A DNA stretch of 64,000 bases, from contig JAVBND010000021.1 in assembly GCA_031551775.1 (NCBI GenBank), positions 1 through 64,000 of the forward strand, read 5' to 3'. This DNA is from Anaerozeibacter sp031551775. Its GTDB lineage: Bacteria > Bacillota > Clostridia > Christensenellales > Aristaeellaceae. Under the pieces are notes generated by a model, which worked only from the letters and a program-made list of their open reading frames with translations, was not told the origin of the DNA and did no database searches. The translations under genes and the position numbers were made by a program. This document shows, one piece after another, positions 42,090-50,939 of this stretch. Positions within the stretch are counted from its first letter, which is position 1. Every line of letters starts with the position of its first letter.

Positions 42090-43451
42090 ATGCAAATGGA
42101 TGAGAGGACCCGAGTGGTCATCCTGAGCTTGGGCGAGGAGATGTACCCGCAGGATGTGCTGGGCCGGGTGATCGACGATGTGCGGCGCGCGGTGCGCGCG
42201 ATGGACGTGCTCGTGGTGCACGAGGACACGATCATGTCCGAACAGGACGGTGCGCGTGCCAGGGAGAACCTGAAAGGCAAGGCGTTCGACGTGGTGATTG
42301 CCAACTTTGTGTCCTGGCACATCACGCCGTATGTGATGCAGGTTCTCCGGGACTATCGCGGCGTTCCGGTGCTCATTTGGGGCAACGGCGCAAAGACCGG
42401 CGGCAATGGCACGCTGTATTCGCCCGCCGCGGCCGCAGGGATCACAGCGTTCGCGCCGCTTATGAAGGCGATGGGCTATCCGCACCGCGTGATCTGCGAA
42501 AAGCCCAACGAGCCTATGCGACTCAAGGAGGTCGAGGCCTACCTGGCGCTGGCCGGCGCGGCGCGGCGCATCCGTGACTCGCGAATTGGGTTGATTGGCT
42601 ATGCGGATATGGGGTTGTACTCCTGTAGCTACGACAGGCAAGTAGTATTTGACGAGCTGGGCATAGACATTGAGGATTACTTTGGCTATGAGGTCGCCCG
42701 AATGATGGATGAGTGTCCAGCCGAAGAATCCGAACGCATCAAAGCCGAGATCCGCCGCGATAAGAAATGCCAAAACGAGATTCTCGACGAGACGCTTGAC
42801 AAATGCGCGCGGCTATATTGGGTGATGCGCGACCGAGCGGGGCAGCGCGGGCTTAGCGCGATCTCGATCAAATGCGTAAACGGCGTGACCGGTTACATGG
42901 GCTTTAATCCGTGCCTGGCCCAATCGCTGCTGGCAAACAAGGATCTGAGCGTGATTTGCGAGTGCGATGCCTATGGGCTGATAACCAGTGTCGTGCTTTC
43001 CAAACTGACCGGCCAGACCTCGGCGTTTATGGAGAACTATGAGGTGTTTGACGACGCTGTGCTGGTGGGCGTATGCGGCTTTATTCCCGACGATTTTGTC
43101 GAGGGTCCCACCGAGATCCGCTCGGCAAACCTGGGTCTGACCAACGTGGGCATCTCCAATGTATCCCGGGTCAAGCCCGGCACGGTCACCTACGCGAGAT
43201 TGTACCGTGAGGACAACCGGTTCAAGATGTTCATCTCGCGCGGCGAGGCCATGCGCCCGCCCAAGTGGACGGAACTGGGATGGAATGAGCCCACGCCCGA
43301 TTTCCCCAGTGTGCTTCTCAAACTTGAGATGCCGGTAGAGACCTACCTGGACGCTGTGCCCGGCCAGCACATCATCATGGTGTATGGTGATTGGAAGCAG
43401 CAACTGGTTGACCTGTGCAAGCTGCTTCGGATCGAACCCTTGTGCCCATAA
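42090..43451 (+). CDS. L-fucose/L-arabinose isomerase-family protein
   Basis: 453 aa sugar isomerase-like protein. N-terminal flavodoxin-like half (NFVSWHITPYVMQVLRDY, PVLIWGNG) and a C-terminal half with ICECDAYGLITSVVLSKLTG, the metal-ligand region, followed by CGFIPDDF. In many relatives a His or Asn precedes that CG; here it is Val, so the active site may differ. It would turn an aldose into the ketose used by the neighbouring kinase. ATG with AGGAGGATG upstream. Substrate unknown (pentose or deoxyhexose). Confidence 0.8.
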   Translation: MQMDERTRVVILSLGEEMYPQDVLGRVIDDVRRAVRAMDVLVVHEDTIMSEQDGARARENLKGKAFDVVIANFVSWHITPYVMQVLRDYRGVPVLIWGNGAKTGGNGTLYSPAAAAGITAFAPLMKAMGYPHRVICEKPNEPMRLKEVEAYLALAGAARRIRDSRIGLIGYADMGLYSCSYDRQVVFDELGIDIEDYFGYEVARMMDECPAEESERIKAEIRRDKKCQNEILDETLDKCARLYWVMRDRAGQRGLSAISIKCVNGVTGYMGFNPCLAQSLLANKDLSVICECDAYGLITSVVLSKLTGQTSAFMENYEVFDDAVLVGVCGFIPDDFVEGPTEIRSANLGLTNVGISNVSRVKPGTVTYARLYREDNRFKMFISRGEAMRPPKWTELGWNEPTPDFPSVLLKLEMPVETYLDAVPGQHIIMVYGDWKQQLVDLCKLLRIEPLCP

Positions 43452-43497
43452 CCGTTTGCCCATCATTCCGTGCCATTTGAAGAGGGAGGTATTGACC

Positions 43498-44820
43498 ATG
43501 ACAACAGCCCGAACCGCAGCCAAGATCAAGGTGGACCGCGCGGCCAAGCACCAGAAGATCGACGGATTCGGCGTAAACATCAATTCGAAATACTGGGACG
43601 GCGGTCTGCTTGCGCCTGTCGTGGATCTGCTGATCGACGACTTGGGCGCGACGCTGTTTCGCTTGGACGGCTATGGGCGTGCGGACTGGGTGGACCCCAC
43701 CGGGGAACTCGGGCGTGAGGCCGCGCTGAACCAGCGCAACTACGACCGAATATACCGGACGGCGGATTTCCAAAACGCGCTGGGCATGGCGCTCTATATG
43801 AACCGGCGCGGCATTGAGCCGTATATCACAATCAGTGGCATCGTACCTCCCTGGATGCGGGGCAAGGATGACAAGACGTTGATCGATTATGCGGGTTTTG
43901 CCGACATGGCTGTCAACTACATTGCCTGGCTGAAGAGCGAGGGCGTACGCTTTACGCTGTTCGGACCGCTCAACGAGACCGACCTTGGCCCGCCCGAGGG
44001 GCCGCTGCTCACGCCGGAGGAATACGTACGCGCGTGCGAGGCATTGATAGAAGCACTCGACCGCTACGGCATGTCCGGCGTGCGGTTGGTGGTGGCGGAA
44101 CAGGCATTTTACAACATCAGCTACGCCAAGGCGTTGCTCGCAAGTGAAGCGCTTCACAGCCGCATCGCCATAATGGCCATGCACGCCTATTCCGACTATC
44201 ATGCGGATGACCTGATGCAACTGCTCTCAGATCCGCGTCATGCGTCGATTCACGCTTGGATGAGCGAGTTCGGCGACCATCACCAATCCATTGAGCATGA
44301 GGAGCGAACCGCGTGGGTGAACATGGAGCGCCTGATGAGGCTGCTGTCGGACGGCATGCATGGCGCGATGAGCTGGGATGCTTACGATAACTATCATGAC
44401 CATGACTACAGCTGGACCTGCTTTGGATTGCTCATGAACGCTCGCAATGTCTTCACGCCAAAGAAGCGTTACTATGCGCTCAAGCACATCTTCCGGTTCG
44501 TGCGTCCGGGGTTCACGCGCATTGACGCGCACTCAAGCGACGAGTCCATTGCGGTACTTGCGTTTGCGGGAGAGAATGGCGAACTAACCGTGGTGGGCAT
44601 GAACAGCCGCGAAAGCGCAGTGGCGCTCGATCTGGATCTGGGGTTGGGGAGAAAGAAGAGCGGACTTGACACGCTGAATTATCAAGTGTATCGCACCTGT
44701 TCATTTGAAGATTGCGCCTGTGTGACCACGCCAATCGTCAAGCTCATAAACCACGATTCACGCGGCGTAGAGTTCACGGCTCTTGCGGGCAGCATCTTTA
44801 CCATTACCAATGTGAAGTGA
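43498..44820 (+). CDS. GH30-like (clan GH-A) glycoside hydrolase, intracellular
   Basis: 440 aa. QKIDGFGVNINSKYWDGG at the start resembles GH30 beta-helix/TIM-barrel enzymes; the acid/base is probably Glu in FGPLNETDLGP and the nucleophile Glu in WMSEFGDHH. A small C-terminal beta domain follows (about 340-440). There is no signal peptide, so it should act on oligosaccharides or glycosides brought in by the ABC transporter. GAGGGAGGT precedes ATG 43498; the open frame upstream overlaps the isomerase and is not used. Family assignment is by motif only; GH39 or another clan A family is possible. Confidence 0.78.
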   Translation: MTTARTAAKIKVDRAAKHQKIDGFGVNINSKYWDGGLLAPVVDLLIDDLGATLFRLDGYGRADWVDPTGELGREAALNQRNYDRIYRTADFQNALGMALYMNRRGIEPYITISGIVPPWMRGKDDKTLIDYAGFADMAVNYIAWLKSEGVRFTLFGPLNETDLGPPEGPLLTPEEYVRACEALIEALDRYGMSGVRLVVAEQAFYNISYAKALLASEALHSRIAIMAMHAYSDYHADDLMQLLSDPRHASIHAWMSEFGDHHQSIEHEERTAWVNMERLMRLLSDGMHGAMSWDAYDNYHDHDYSWTCFGLLMNARNVFTPKKRYYALKHIFRFVRPGFTRIDAHSSDESIAVLAFAGENGELTVVGMNSRESAVALDLDLGLGRKKSGLDTLNYQVYRTCSFEDCACVTTPIVKLINHDSRGVEFTALAGSIFTITNVK

Positions 44821-45043
44821 TGAATGGCGGTTGGTTCGCCGCGAAAACAAATGATTTCTCCTCAACCGTACGGTAGACATGGTTGCCGGGGCTGATGCGC
44901 GCGTTCGCGGGGATCGCTGCACCGGCCCCTTGCGCCCCTTTGGGGTGGCAGAGGCCCCATAACGGACACTTCGCCCATGCAACGGGCGCACATGACCGGC
45001 GGCGCATCGTTTGCGTATCGTCGGCGCAGAACACATCCGACGA
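44821..45043. other. Intergenic region with a possible small ORF
   Basis: 223 nt between convergent genes. The minus strand holds a 76-codon frame (45034..44804) starting 10 nt after the citXG stop, with a CPLWGLC motif and VYRTVEEKSFVFA. It has no clear ribosome binding site. No terminator with a T run is visible. Confidence 0.4.
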
Positions 45044-46393
45044 TTACCGGCTTAGCCAGTTGAACATCAGCGTGACGGATAGCAGGTCCGCGCTGCCGCC
45101 GGGACTGAGGTTGCGTTTGGTGAAGGACTCGTCCAACGCTTTGAAGTAGGCGGCGTCAGGATGGGGCGAGGCGCGAAGTTGGGCGGCTATTTCTTTCGTG
45201 ATGGAGGCGTATTGGCCAAGGCCCGCGCGCGCGATCAGGACGGTGTCTTGCGCGTGAATGATCAGGTGGGCAAGCGCGATCAGCGCGCTGTCGTTTAGCG
45301 TCAGCCCGGCAAATAGCGCGGATTGAAGCGCGGGCAGGGCGTGATGGATGACCGCGGGAAAGCCGTCCGCGGCTTCACCGCGCGCGCCGCGCAGGCCGTA
45401 TGCGGCGTAGAGCGCTTCGCCGGTTGTTTGGCTGTTTTCGGGGGTTATGCACGCAAAGGCGCGCTCGGCGCTGGGGCGCGCCATGTCGCCGCATAGGGCG
45501 GCGACGGCAAGGGGTGTGGCGGGTCGGGCCGTGCGGTCCAGCCTGCCGAGTGCGGCGCACACAAGTGAGAGGGCATAAATAGCGCCCTTGTGCGCGTTGA
45601 TGCCGTTTGTCGCGCGATACATCGCCTCTTGCGCGCGAAGGCCAATCTCGCGCAGCTCTTCAAAGAGTTCATCGGGGGCAAGGTCTATGTCGCTCCAGCC
45701 CTTAAGCGCCGCCGCGCGGAAAAAGGGGGTCAAGGAAGAGGCGCTGTCGATAAAGGTAAAGATGTCCATGTCCCGGTGCGCGCCGTTGCCCAAGCGGTCT
45801 ACCAAGCCGGGCTTGGGCGCGACGCATGCTTCGGTCATAAGGGCGCGCGTCGCCAGTCCCGCCGCGCGGTCGGCGCATCGGGCGGAAAAATAATCTTCCA
45901 AAATGCGCTGTGTTTGCGCTTCGACCTCGTCCAAGGCGTGTCTTCGCGAACGGGCGCAGGCATGCGCGGGACCTGCGCAAATCAAGCAGCGCCGCTCGGG
46001 CAATCCGGCATCGGCGCGGGAAATGTGATGTCCCTGGGCAGTCAGTACGTCAATGTCAAAAAGCCGACCCAAGGCATCGGCCTGTTCGATGCCCAGCGCG
46101 GTGCGTTTGATGTCAAGCGCTTCGCCCTTCAGCGCGATGAGCGCTTCGGAGCCGGTCGCGCCGCGGCGCTCTTCAATTTCGGCTATATTCGGTTCAAAAC
46201 GCGACTTGATGCGTCCAAGGCCCTCATCAAAGGCGCTGTCGATCAGCGGGCCGGATTTGACCGGTCCCGCGATGTTCAGCGTAAAGGAGATCAGCGGGAG
46301 CCGATGTGCCCCGATGAGCCGCTTTTGATTGTGCGAGCGCGCCTCGCGCGCTTCAAGCAGCGCGGTGAGCGTGGTTTTCTCTCCTTCCAGCAT
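45044..46393 (-). CDS. citXG: CitX-CitG fusion (citrate lyase prosthetic-group biosynthesis)
   Basis: 449 aa. Residues 1-170 are CitX (holo-citrate lyase synthase: LGRLFDIDVLTAQG, ISRADAGLPERRCLICAG, CARSRRHALDEV); residues 180-449 are CitG (triphosphoribosyl-dephospho-CoA synthase: MTEACVAPKPGLVDRLGNGAH, GINAHKGAIYALSL, SPGGSADLLSVT). Together they make and attach the cofactor of citrate lyase acyl carrier protein. Fusions of this kind are known in other bacteria. No citrate lyase genes are in the window. ATG with AGGGAG upstream and its own promoter. Confidence 0.92.
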   Translation of the reverse strand: MLEGEKTTLTALLEAREARSHNQKRLIGAHRLPLISFTLNIAGPVKSGPLIDSAFDEGLGRIKSRFEPNIAEIEERRGATGSEALIALKGEALDIKRTALGIEQADALGRLFDIDVLTAQGHHISRADAGLPERRCLICAGPAHACARSRRHALDEVEAQTQRILEDYFSARCADRAAGLATRALMTEACVAPKPGLVDRLGNGAHRDMDIFTFIDSASSLTPFFRAAALKGWSDIDLAPDELFEELREIGLRAQEAMYRATNGINAHKGAIYALSLVCAALGRLDRTARPATPLAVAALCGDMARPSAERAFACITPENSQTTGEALYAAYGLRGARGEAADGFPAVIHHALPALQSALFAGLTLNDSALIALAHLIIHAQDTVLIARAGLGQYASITKEIAAQLRASPHPDAAYFKALDESFTKRNLSPGGSADLLSVTLMFNWLSR

Positions 46394-46426
46394 GCGCGTT
46401 CTCCCTGTCGTTTTTCGTTCCGGGTC

Positions 46427-46455
46427 ATTATATCAAAACCGCGCGCGGTCAGCAA
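46427..46455 (-). promoter_or_regulatory. SigA-type promoter of citXG
   Basis: Minus strand TTGCTG (46455..46450), 17 nt, TATAAT (46432..46427), about 34 nt before the ATG. Confidence 0.7.
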
Positions 46456-46462
46456 GCCCACC

Positions 46463-46491
46463 TTGACAGCCGGGCCCGCGCATGGGATAAT
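46463..46491 (+). promoter_or_regulatory. SigA-type promoter of traX
   Basis: TTGACA (46463-46468), 17 nt, GATAAT (46486-46491). Back to back with the citXG promoter. Confidence 0.75.
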
Positions 46492-46521
46492 GATCAGGAT
46501 CTACTTCGGGGAGGGATGCGC

Positions 46522-47289
46522 ATGGCGAATACAAAAGGCGGAATAAGACTCAATACGGACACCGGCTTCTTGAAGATTGTCGCCATGGTCTCCATGGTGA
46601 TCGACCATGTGGGCGCGCGGCTGTATCCGAACCTCGGCTTTATGAGGATCATCGGGCGCGTCGCGTTTCCGATCTATGCCTATTGCATCGCGGCGGGTTG
46701 CGTCTATACCCGAAACATCGCCAAGTACGCACTGCGCGTGCTCGCCTTGGCGGTCATCTCCCAGCCCATCTACGTTGTGGCGCTCAGGCACATTTCGCCC
46801 GCAATGCGAACGCTGGAAGCGGCGGGGCTGATGAACCCGCTGAACGCCATCAAGTGGTACGGCGAGAGCCTGAAAAGCGCGAACATCCTATTCACGCTTC
46901 TGGTTGGCATCCTCTTCATCTGGAGCATTAAGGACGAAAAATACGTGGTCACCGGCGCGCTGACGCTGTTCGTGTGGAGGTTCGGCAATTACCTCAACTA
47001 CGGCTGGAAGGGCGTAGCGCTGATGGTGATCTTCTACCTCTTCATCGAACGGCCTACGACTTCGCTCCTCTGGGTATCCGGATTCATGGCGTGGTGGGGC
47101 CTGACCACGGGCAGCAGCGAATCGTTGTTCGGTTTTCGGTTCGCGCTGCAAATGTACGCGCTCTTTGCAATTCCCCTTCTTTATATCCCCACCAATACCG
47201 GCTGGAAACTGCCCAAGTGGGCATTCTACCTGTTCTACCCGGCGCACCTCGCGGCCATTTACGGCGTGGCCATGCTGATGGGGAAATAG
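46522..47289 (+). CDS. TraX-family membrane protein
   Basis: 255 aa, about eight membrane helices. TGFLKIVAMVSMVIDHVGARLYP and IIGRVAFPIYAYCIAAG are the TraX family signature (named after F-pilin acetylase; chromosomal Firmicutes members are of unknown role, perhaps acyl transfer). ATG 46522 is preferred to ATG 46516, because GGGGAGGG directly abuts the latter. Single gene with its own promoter and a terminator shared with the next. Confidence 0.85.
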   Translation: MANTKGGIRLNTDTGFLKIVAMVSMVIDHVGARLYPNLGFMRIIGRVAFPIYAYCIAAGCVYTRNIAKYALRVLALAVISQPIYVVALRHISPAMRTLEAAGLMNPLNAIKWYGESLKSANILFTLLVGILFIWSIKDEKYVVTGALTLFVWRFGNYLNYGWKGVALMVIFYLFIERPTTSLLWVSGFMAWWGLTTGSSESLFGFRFALQMYALFAIPLLYIPTNTGWKLPKWAFYLFYPAHLAAIYGVAMLMGK

Positions 47290-47332
47290 CGGGATCAAAA
47301 GGGATGCGGCAAGGAACCGTATGTTGTTAAAA

Positions 47333-47359
47333 GGGCTGTTGCGCACTTTGCAACAGCCC
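47333..47359. terminator. Bidirectional terminator
   Basis: GGGCTGTTGC pairs perfectly with GCAACAGCCC (10 bp, loop 7). The plus strand continues CTCTTCT; the minus strand ends with TTTTAACAA. It serves traX and the convergent small gene. Confidence 0.8.
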
Positions 47360-47377
47360 CTCTTCTATGTGGAATTG

Positions 47378-47809
47378 TCAGCCCTGCCCGTCGTCGCCCG
47401 GCTGGTTCTCGCCCGCCGGCTGCCCGTTCGCGGCCGCCTGGCCGCGCGCGTTCAGCAAGTCCTCGATCTTGGCCTTGATGGCGTTGAGATGCTCGTCGGG
47501 CAGCGCCTCGACCAGGCTCAGCCAACCGTCCAAATCACGCGGCGCACTGCTCATGAGGTCGGATACCTTGCCTTTGAGTTGCTCGCCAAACTGCACCGTC
47601 TTGTCAAGCGCTTCGTTGCCCTTCTTGGTCAACTGATCGCCCAGTTCCGCCGCGCGCTTGTTGGCCTCGGTGCCTTCGGTGGTCAGATCCTGCACAAAAC
47701 TGACGCCCTTCTCCACCGCGCCGGCTACGGCGCCCACGCCCATCTTGAAGACCTTGCCCAGTTCGTCACCCAGGTTCATGCCCTTGTTTTCGTTGTTTTG
47801 CTCGCTCAT
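47378..47809 (-). CDS. Small helical hypothetical protein
   Basis: 143 aa, hydrophilic, amphipathic-helical (VFKMGVGAVAGAVEKGVSF, RAAELGDQLTKKGNEALDK) with a Gly/Asn/Gln-rich acidic tail. No signal peptide and no cysteine. It resembles phasin-like or coiled-coil proteins in composition only; I do not recognise a family. GAGGGTAAGGAC precedes the ATG. It follows the two-helix membrane protein by 18 nt and is likely co-transcribed. Confidence 0.7.
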   Translation of the reverse strand: MSEQNNENKGMNLGDELGKVFKMGVGAVAGAVEKGVSFVQDLTTEGTEANKRAAELGDQLTKKGNEALDKTVQFGEQLKGKVSDLMSSAPRDLDGWLSLVEALPDEHLNAIKAKIEDLLNARGQAAANGQPAGENQPGDDGQG

Positions 47810-47827
47810 GTCCTTACCCTCCCGCGA

Positions 47828-48205
47828 TTAGTGTTCTCCCGTTGGTTTTACCGCCGCTTTTTCACGCGCGCGCTGGAGTTTGTACAGTTCCTTGGCCGTT
47901 TGCAGCGCCAAACGGTCCTGCATCACGCATTCGCGCTCGTAGGAGATCGGCCGGCCCGCTTCATAGATCAGCGCGGCCACGCCGAAGAAGAAACCCAGCA
48001 CGAAATTGCCAAAGAAAGAATAGCCTTTGCTGCGGGCAAGCGCCCCGCACAGCACGCCCACAATGATGAGCAAAAGCACGAATACCGCTAAAGAAATCAG
48101 CACCAATGCCATGGCGCCGCTGTTCATGGCCGCGGTGACCGAGTCGGTGGATTGACCAAATGCACTTGAGATATCAGTCCATATTGTTGTCCAATTCATT
48201 CGCAT
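47828..48205 (-). CDS. Small membrane hypothetical protein
   Basis: 125 aa with a strong hydrophobic helix (ALVLISLAVFVLLLIIVGVLC, about 32-52) and a second one (FFGNFVLGFFFGVAALIY, about 64-81), then a basic, charged cytoplasmic-type tail. The segment RSKGYSFFGNFVLGFFFG resembles proteins of unknown function in other Clostridia. Two possible ATG starts (48205, 48199) after AAGGGG. First gene of a two-gene unit with its own promoter. Confidence 0.7.
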   Translation of the reverse strand: MRMNWTTIWTDISSAFGQSTDSVTAAMNSGAMALVLISLAVFVLLLIIVGVLCGALARSKGYSFFGNFVLGFFFGVAALIYEAGRPISYERECVMQDRLALQTAKELYKLQRAREKAAVKPTGEH

Positions 48206-48240
48206 CTATCCCCTTGTATCTTAATTATTTTACTTAAATA

Positions 48241-48269
48241 ATCATAACATCATTCGCGCCTTGCGTCAA
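48241..48269 (-). promoter_or_regulatory. SigA-type promoter of the small membrane protein unit
   Basis: Minus strand TTGACG (48269..48264), 17 nt, TATGAT (48246..48241), in an AT-rich patch 36 nt before the start. Confidence 0.75.
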
Positions 48270-48307
48270 GAAGAACCCGCGCCTGGTATCGCCTAAGGCG
48301 CACAGCG

Positions 48308-50239
48308 TCAGCTCTCCGCCGCGACCTCAGCGGCTTCTTCCCATCGTTCATAGAGTTTGGGCAATTCCTCCTGAAGCGCCCTGTGCTTGCGCGCGGTTTC
48401 CTCAGCCAGGACTCGGTCTTGGTAGGTCGCGGGATCGCTCAATCGTTCCTCCAATTTCCGAATCCCGTCCTCCGCCCGGGCAATCTCCTCTTCAAGCGCC
48501 GCCACTTGCCTTTGAAGCGCCTTTTGGGATTCCTGCCGAAGCCGCTCCTTGCGCTTCTCCTTTTCAACCTCGGTGCGCGTGCGCCCGCCGAGGGGATCCG
48601 GCGCTTCGCCTGCCGCCATGCGCCGCTTCTTTTCCACATAGTCGTCAAAGTTGCCAAGGTACTCGGTCGCGCCGTCCTCAGCCATCTCAATCACGCGGTC
48701 GCACACGCGGTTGATGAAGTAGCGGTCGTGCGATACGGCAAGGATGGTGCCCGGGAATTCGTCGAGCGCGTGCTCAAGCACTTCGCGCGAGTCCATGTCC
48801 AGGTGGTTGGTCGGCTCGTCTAGCAGGAGCAGGTTGTCCTTCTTAAGCATCAGCTTGGCCAGCGCCACGCGCCCCTTCTCCCCGCCCGAGAGCGTGCCGA
48901 TGGGCTGGAACACGTCCTCGCCCGTCAGCAGGAACAGCGCCAGCACGCTCCTGACGTCGCCCGGCTGCATGCGGGGAAAATCATCCCACACCTCGCCCAT
49001 GACCGTCTTTTCCGGGTGCAGGCCTGCCTGCTGCTGGTCGTAGTATCCGACATCGACGCCGGTGCCGAAGATGATCGTGCCCGCCTGGGGTTTCATTTGC
49101 TGGGTGATGGTGCGAAGCAACGTCGTCTTGCCGATGCCGTTGGGGCCGATCAGCGCGGCACGGTCGCCCAGGCGCAGGTGAATGGAAAAATGCGCAAACA
49201 GGGGCTTGCCGGGAAAACCCTGCTGAAGGTCCTTGACGATCAGCACATCGTCGCCGGACCTTCTGCGCGTGTCAAACGAGAAGCGCACCTTGTGCTCGTC
49301 AACCGGCCGATCCACGGCGTTTTCTTCGATGCGGGCGAGTTTCTTCTCCCAACTGCGCGCGGCAATGATGGATTTTTCGCGGTTGAAGCTCTTGTAGCGC
49401 GCGATGATCGCCTCGTGGCGCGCAATCTCGGCCTGCTGCATCTTGTATTCCTTCATTTGCCGGATCAGGTTCTCTTCGCGCTTGGCGGCAAAGACCTCAT
49501 AATTGCCGCTGTACTGGGTCAGGCGCGCCGTGCGCATCTCCGCGATCGAATCGCAAACCTGATTGAGGAAGTACCGGTCGTGGGAAATGATGATGACGGT
49601 CCCTCTGTATTTCTTGAGCGTCTCCTCAAGCCACGCTGTGGCTTCAAGGTCAAGGTGGTTGGTCGGCTCGTCGAGCATCAAAAGTTCAGGTTCCATGAGC
49701 AATATCCGCGCAAGACACAGCCGCGTCTTTTCCCCGCCCGAGAGCATCGAAGCTTTTTGGTCTTCACGCCCGCGCGCAAAGCCGAGCCCCGCCAGTACGC
49801 CTTGGATGCGGCTGGGCCACTCGTAACCGCCGAGCGATTCGTATCGCTCGGTGAGGCGCGCGTATTCGGCGGTCAGCGCCGATAATTTTTCGCTCCGGGC
49901 GCCGCACTCGGCCATTTCATGCTCAATCTCACGCAGGCGCGCCTCCATTTTTTGAAGCGGCTCAAACACGCGGCCCAGCTCCTCAAGCACCGTGCCGTCC
50001 TGCGTGATATCCGCCTGTTGGGTCAAAAGCCCCACGCGGTTGCCGCGCGCGACGCTGACCGAACCTTCGTCCGGGGCAAGCTCGCCCGCGATGATTTTAA
50101 GGAGCGTCGATTTGCCGCTGCCATTGACGCCGACAAGACCCATCCTCTGGCCTTCCTGCAAGGTGAGGCTCACATCGTCCAGCACCTTGTTGACGCCGCC
50201 AAAGGTCTTCGATACGTTTTGTATGGAAACGAGTACCAT
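48308..50239 (-). CDS. ABC-F family ATPase
   Basis: 643 aa with two ABC domains and no membrane part: Walker A GVNGSGKSTLL and GPNGIGKTTLL, signatures LSGGEKTRLCLARIL and LSGGEKGRVALAKLM, Walker B LLMLDEPTNHLDLE and LLLLDEPTNHLDMD. Between them lies the P-site tRNA interaction linker (about 240-320, charged helices), and a C-terminal coiled coil (about 560-640) follows. Members act on the ribosome to relieve stalls or protect from antibiotics; this one looks like the housekeeping YdiF/Uup-type group rather than a known resistance protein. ATG 50239 with GGGGGA upstream. Confidence 0.92.
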   Translation of the reverse strand: MVLVSIQNVSKTFGGVNKVLDDVSLTLQEGQRMGLVGVNGSGKSTLLKIIAGELAPDEGSVSVARGNRVGLLTQQADITQDGTVLEELGRVFEPLQKMEARLREIEHEMAECGARSEKLSALTAEYARLTERYESLGGYEWPSRIQGVLAGLGFARGREDQKASMLSGGEKTRLCLARILLMEPELLMLDEPTNHLDLEATAWLEETLKKYRGTVIIISHDRYFLNQVCDSIAEMRTARLTQYSGNYEVFAAKREENLIRQMKEYKMQQAEIARHEAIIARYKSFNREKSIIAARSWEKKLARIEENAVDRPVDEHKVRFSFDTRRRSGDDVLIVKDLQQGFPGKPLFAHFSIHLRLGDRAALIGPNGIGKTTLLRTITQQMKPQAGTIIFGTGVDVGYYDQQQAGLHPEKTVMGEVWDDFPRMQPGDVRSVLALFLLTGEDVFQPIGTLSGGEKGRVALAKLMLKKDNLLLLDEPTNHLDMDSREVLEHALDEFPGTILAVSHDRYFINRVCDRVIEMAEDGATEYLGNFDDYVEKKRRMAAGEAPDPLGGRTRTEVEKEKRKERLRQESQKALQRQVAALEEEIARAEDGIRKLEERLSDPATYQDRVLAEETARKHRALQEELPKLYERWEEAAEVAAES

Positions 50240-50272
50240 GGTATCCCCCAAGAAAATAAAATGCCAAGTACC

Positions 50273-50301
50273 ATTATACCATATCCTTCGCCTTTGTTAC
50301 A
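50273..50301 (-). promoter_or_regulatory. Promoter of the ABC-F gene
   Basis: Minus strand TGTAAC (50301..50296), 17 nt, TATAAT (50278..50273), the latter with an extended TGG before it. Confidence 0.6.
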
Positions 50302-50402
50302 CTCCCTGCGCAAAAAAGTCGATTTGTTCATGGGCGCGCCGTAGATTTTTTGGGATAATAATGCTATGATAGAAAAAATTGAGTGAAAGCGGGGATGTTG
50401 CC

Positions 50403-50939
50403 ATGTCCAAATTTTCAGATTTAAAAAACAGCCGTGTGTTTAAGGATGCGGTTGCGCGTGCGGTACTGCTGCTGGTATGCGGCTTGGTGCTCACGATATC
50501 ACCTTGGCTGTCGGCCCAAATCGTGCTCAGGCTCGGCGCGGCGGCGCTGATCCTATACGGAGCGTATCAGGTGTTCCGGTATTTCCGCCAGAGCGTGGAC
50601 GCGGGCCAAGGCCTGTTTGCCCGGGGCCTGATCGCGGCGTCGGCCGGACTCATCGCGCTCATCACGCCCTACCTCGTGCTTGAACTGGTGCCGACGCTCA
50701 TCGGATTTGTGCTGACGGCGATTGGGATCGGCGATTTGGAAAACGCGGTATCGATGAAGCGGCGTGGCCTTACGCGCTGGCACGTGGCGCTGGTGTTTGC
50801 GCTGGTCGTGGTGGCGCTGGGCGCGCTCATCATCGTAAACCCGTTCTTCTCAGCCATGTCGCTGATCCGCTTCATCGGCATATCCATGATGATCACGGCG
50901 GCGCTTGAACTTGTGAGCATTTGGGGGCTGAATCAGTAG
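50403..50939 (+). CDS. DUF308/HdeD-family membrane protein
   Basis: 178 aa with about six membrane helices arranged in pairs (AVLLLVCGLVLTISPWLSA, GLIALITPYLVLELVPTLIG, ALVVVALGALIIVNPFF). The TP/NP turns after each second helix are typical of the HdeD/DUF308 repeat. Function unknown in Firmicutes. ATG 50403 with GGGGAT upstream; an AT-rich patch with TATGAT at 50365 may carry its promoter. Its stop overlaps the cca start (TAGTG). Confidence 0.82.
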   Translation: MSKFSDLKNSRVFKDAVARAVLLLVCGLVLTISPWLSAQIVLRLGAAALILYGAYQVFRYFRQSVDAGQGLFARGLIAASAGLIALITPYLVLELVPTLIGFVLTAIGIGDLENAVSMKRRGLTRWHVALVFALVVVALGALIIVNPFFSAMSLIRFIGISMMITAALELVSIWGLNQ

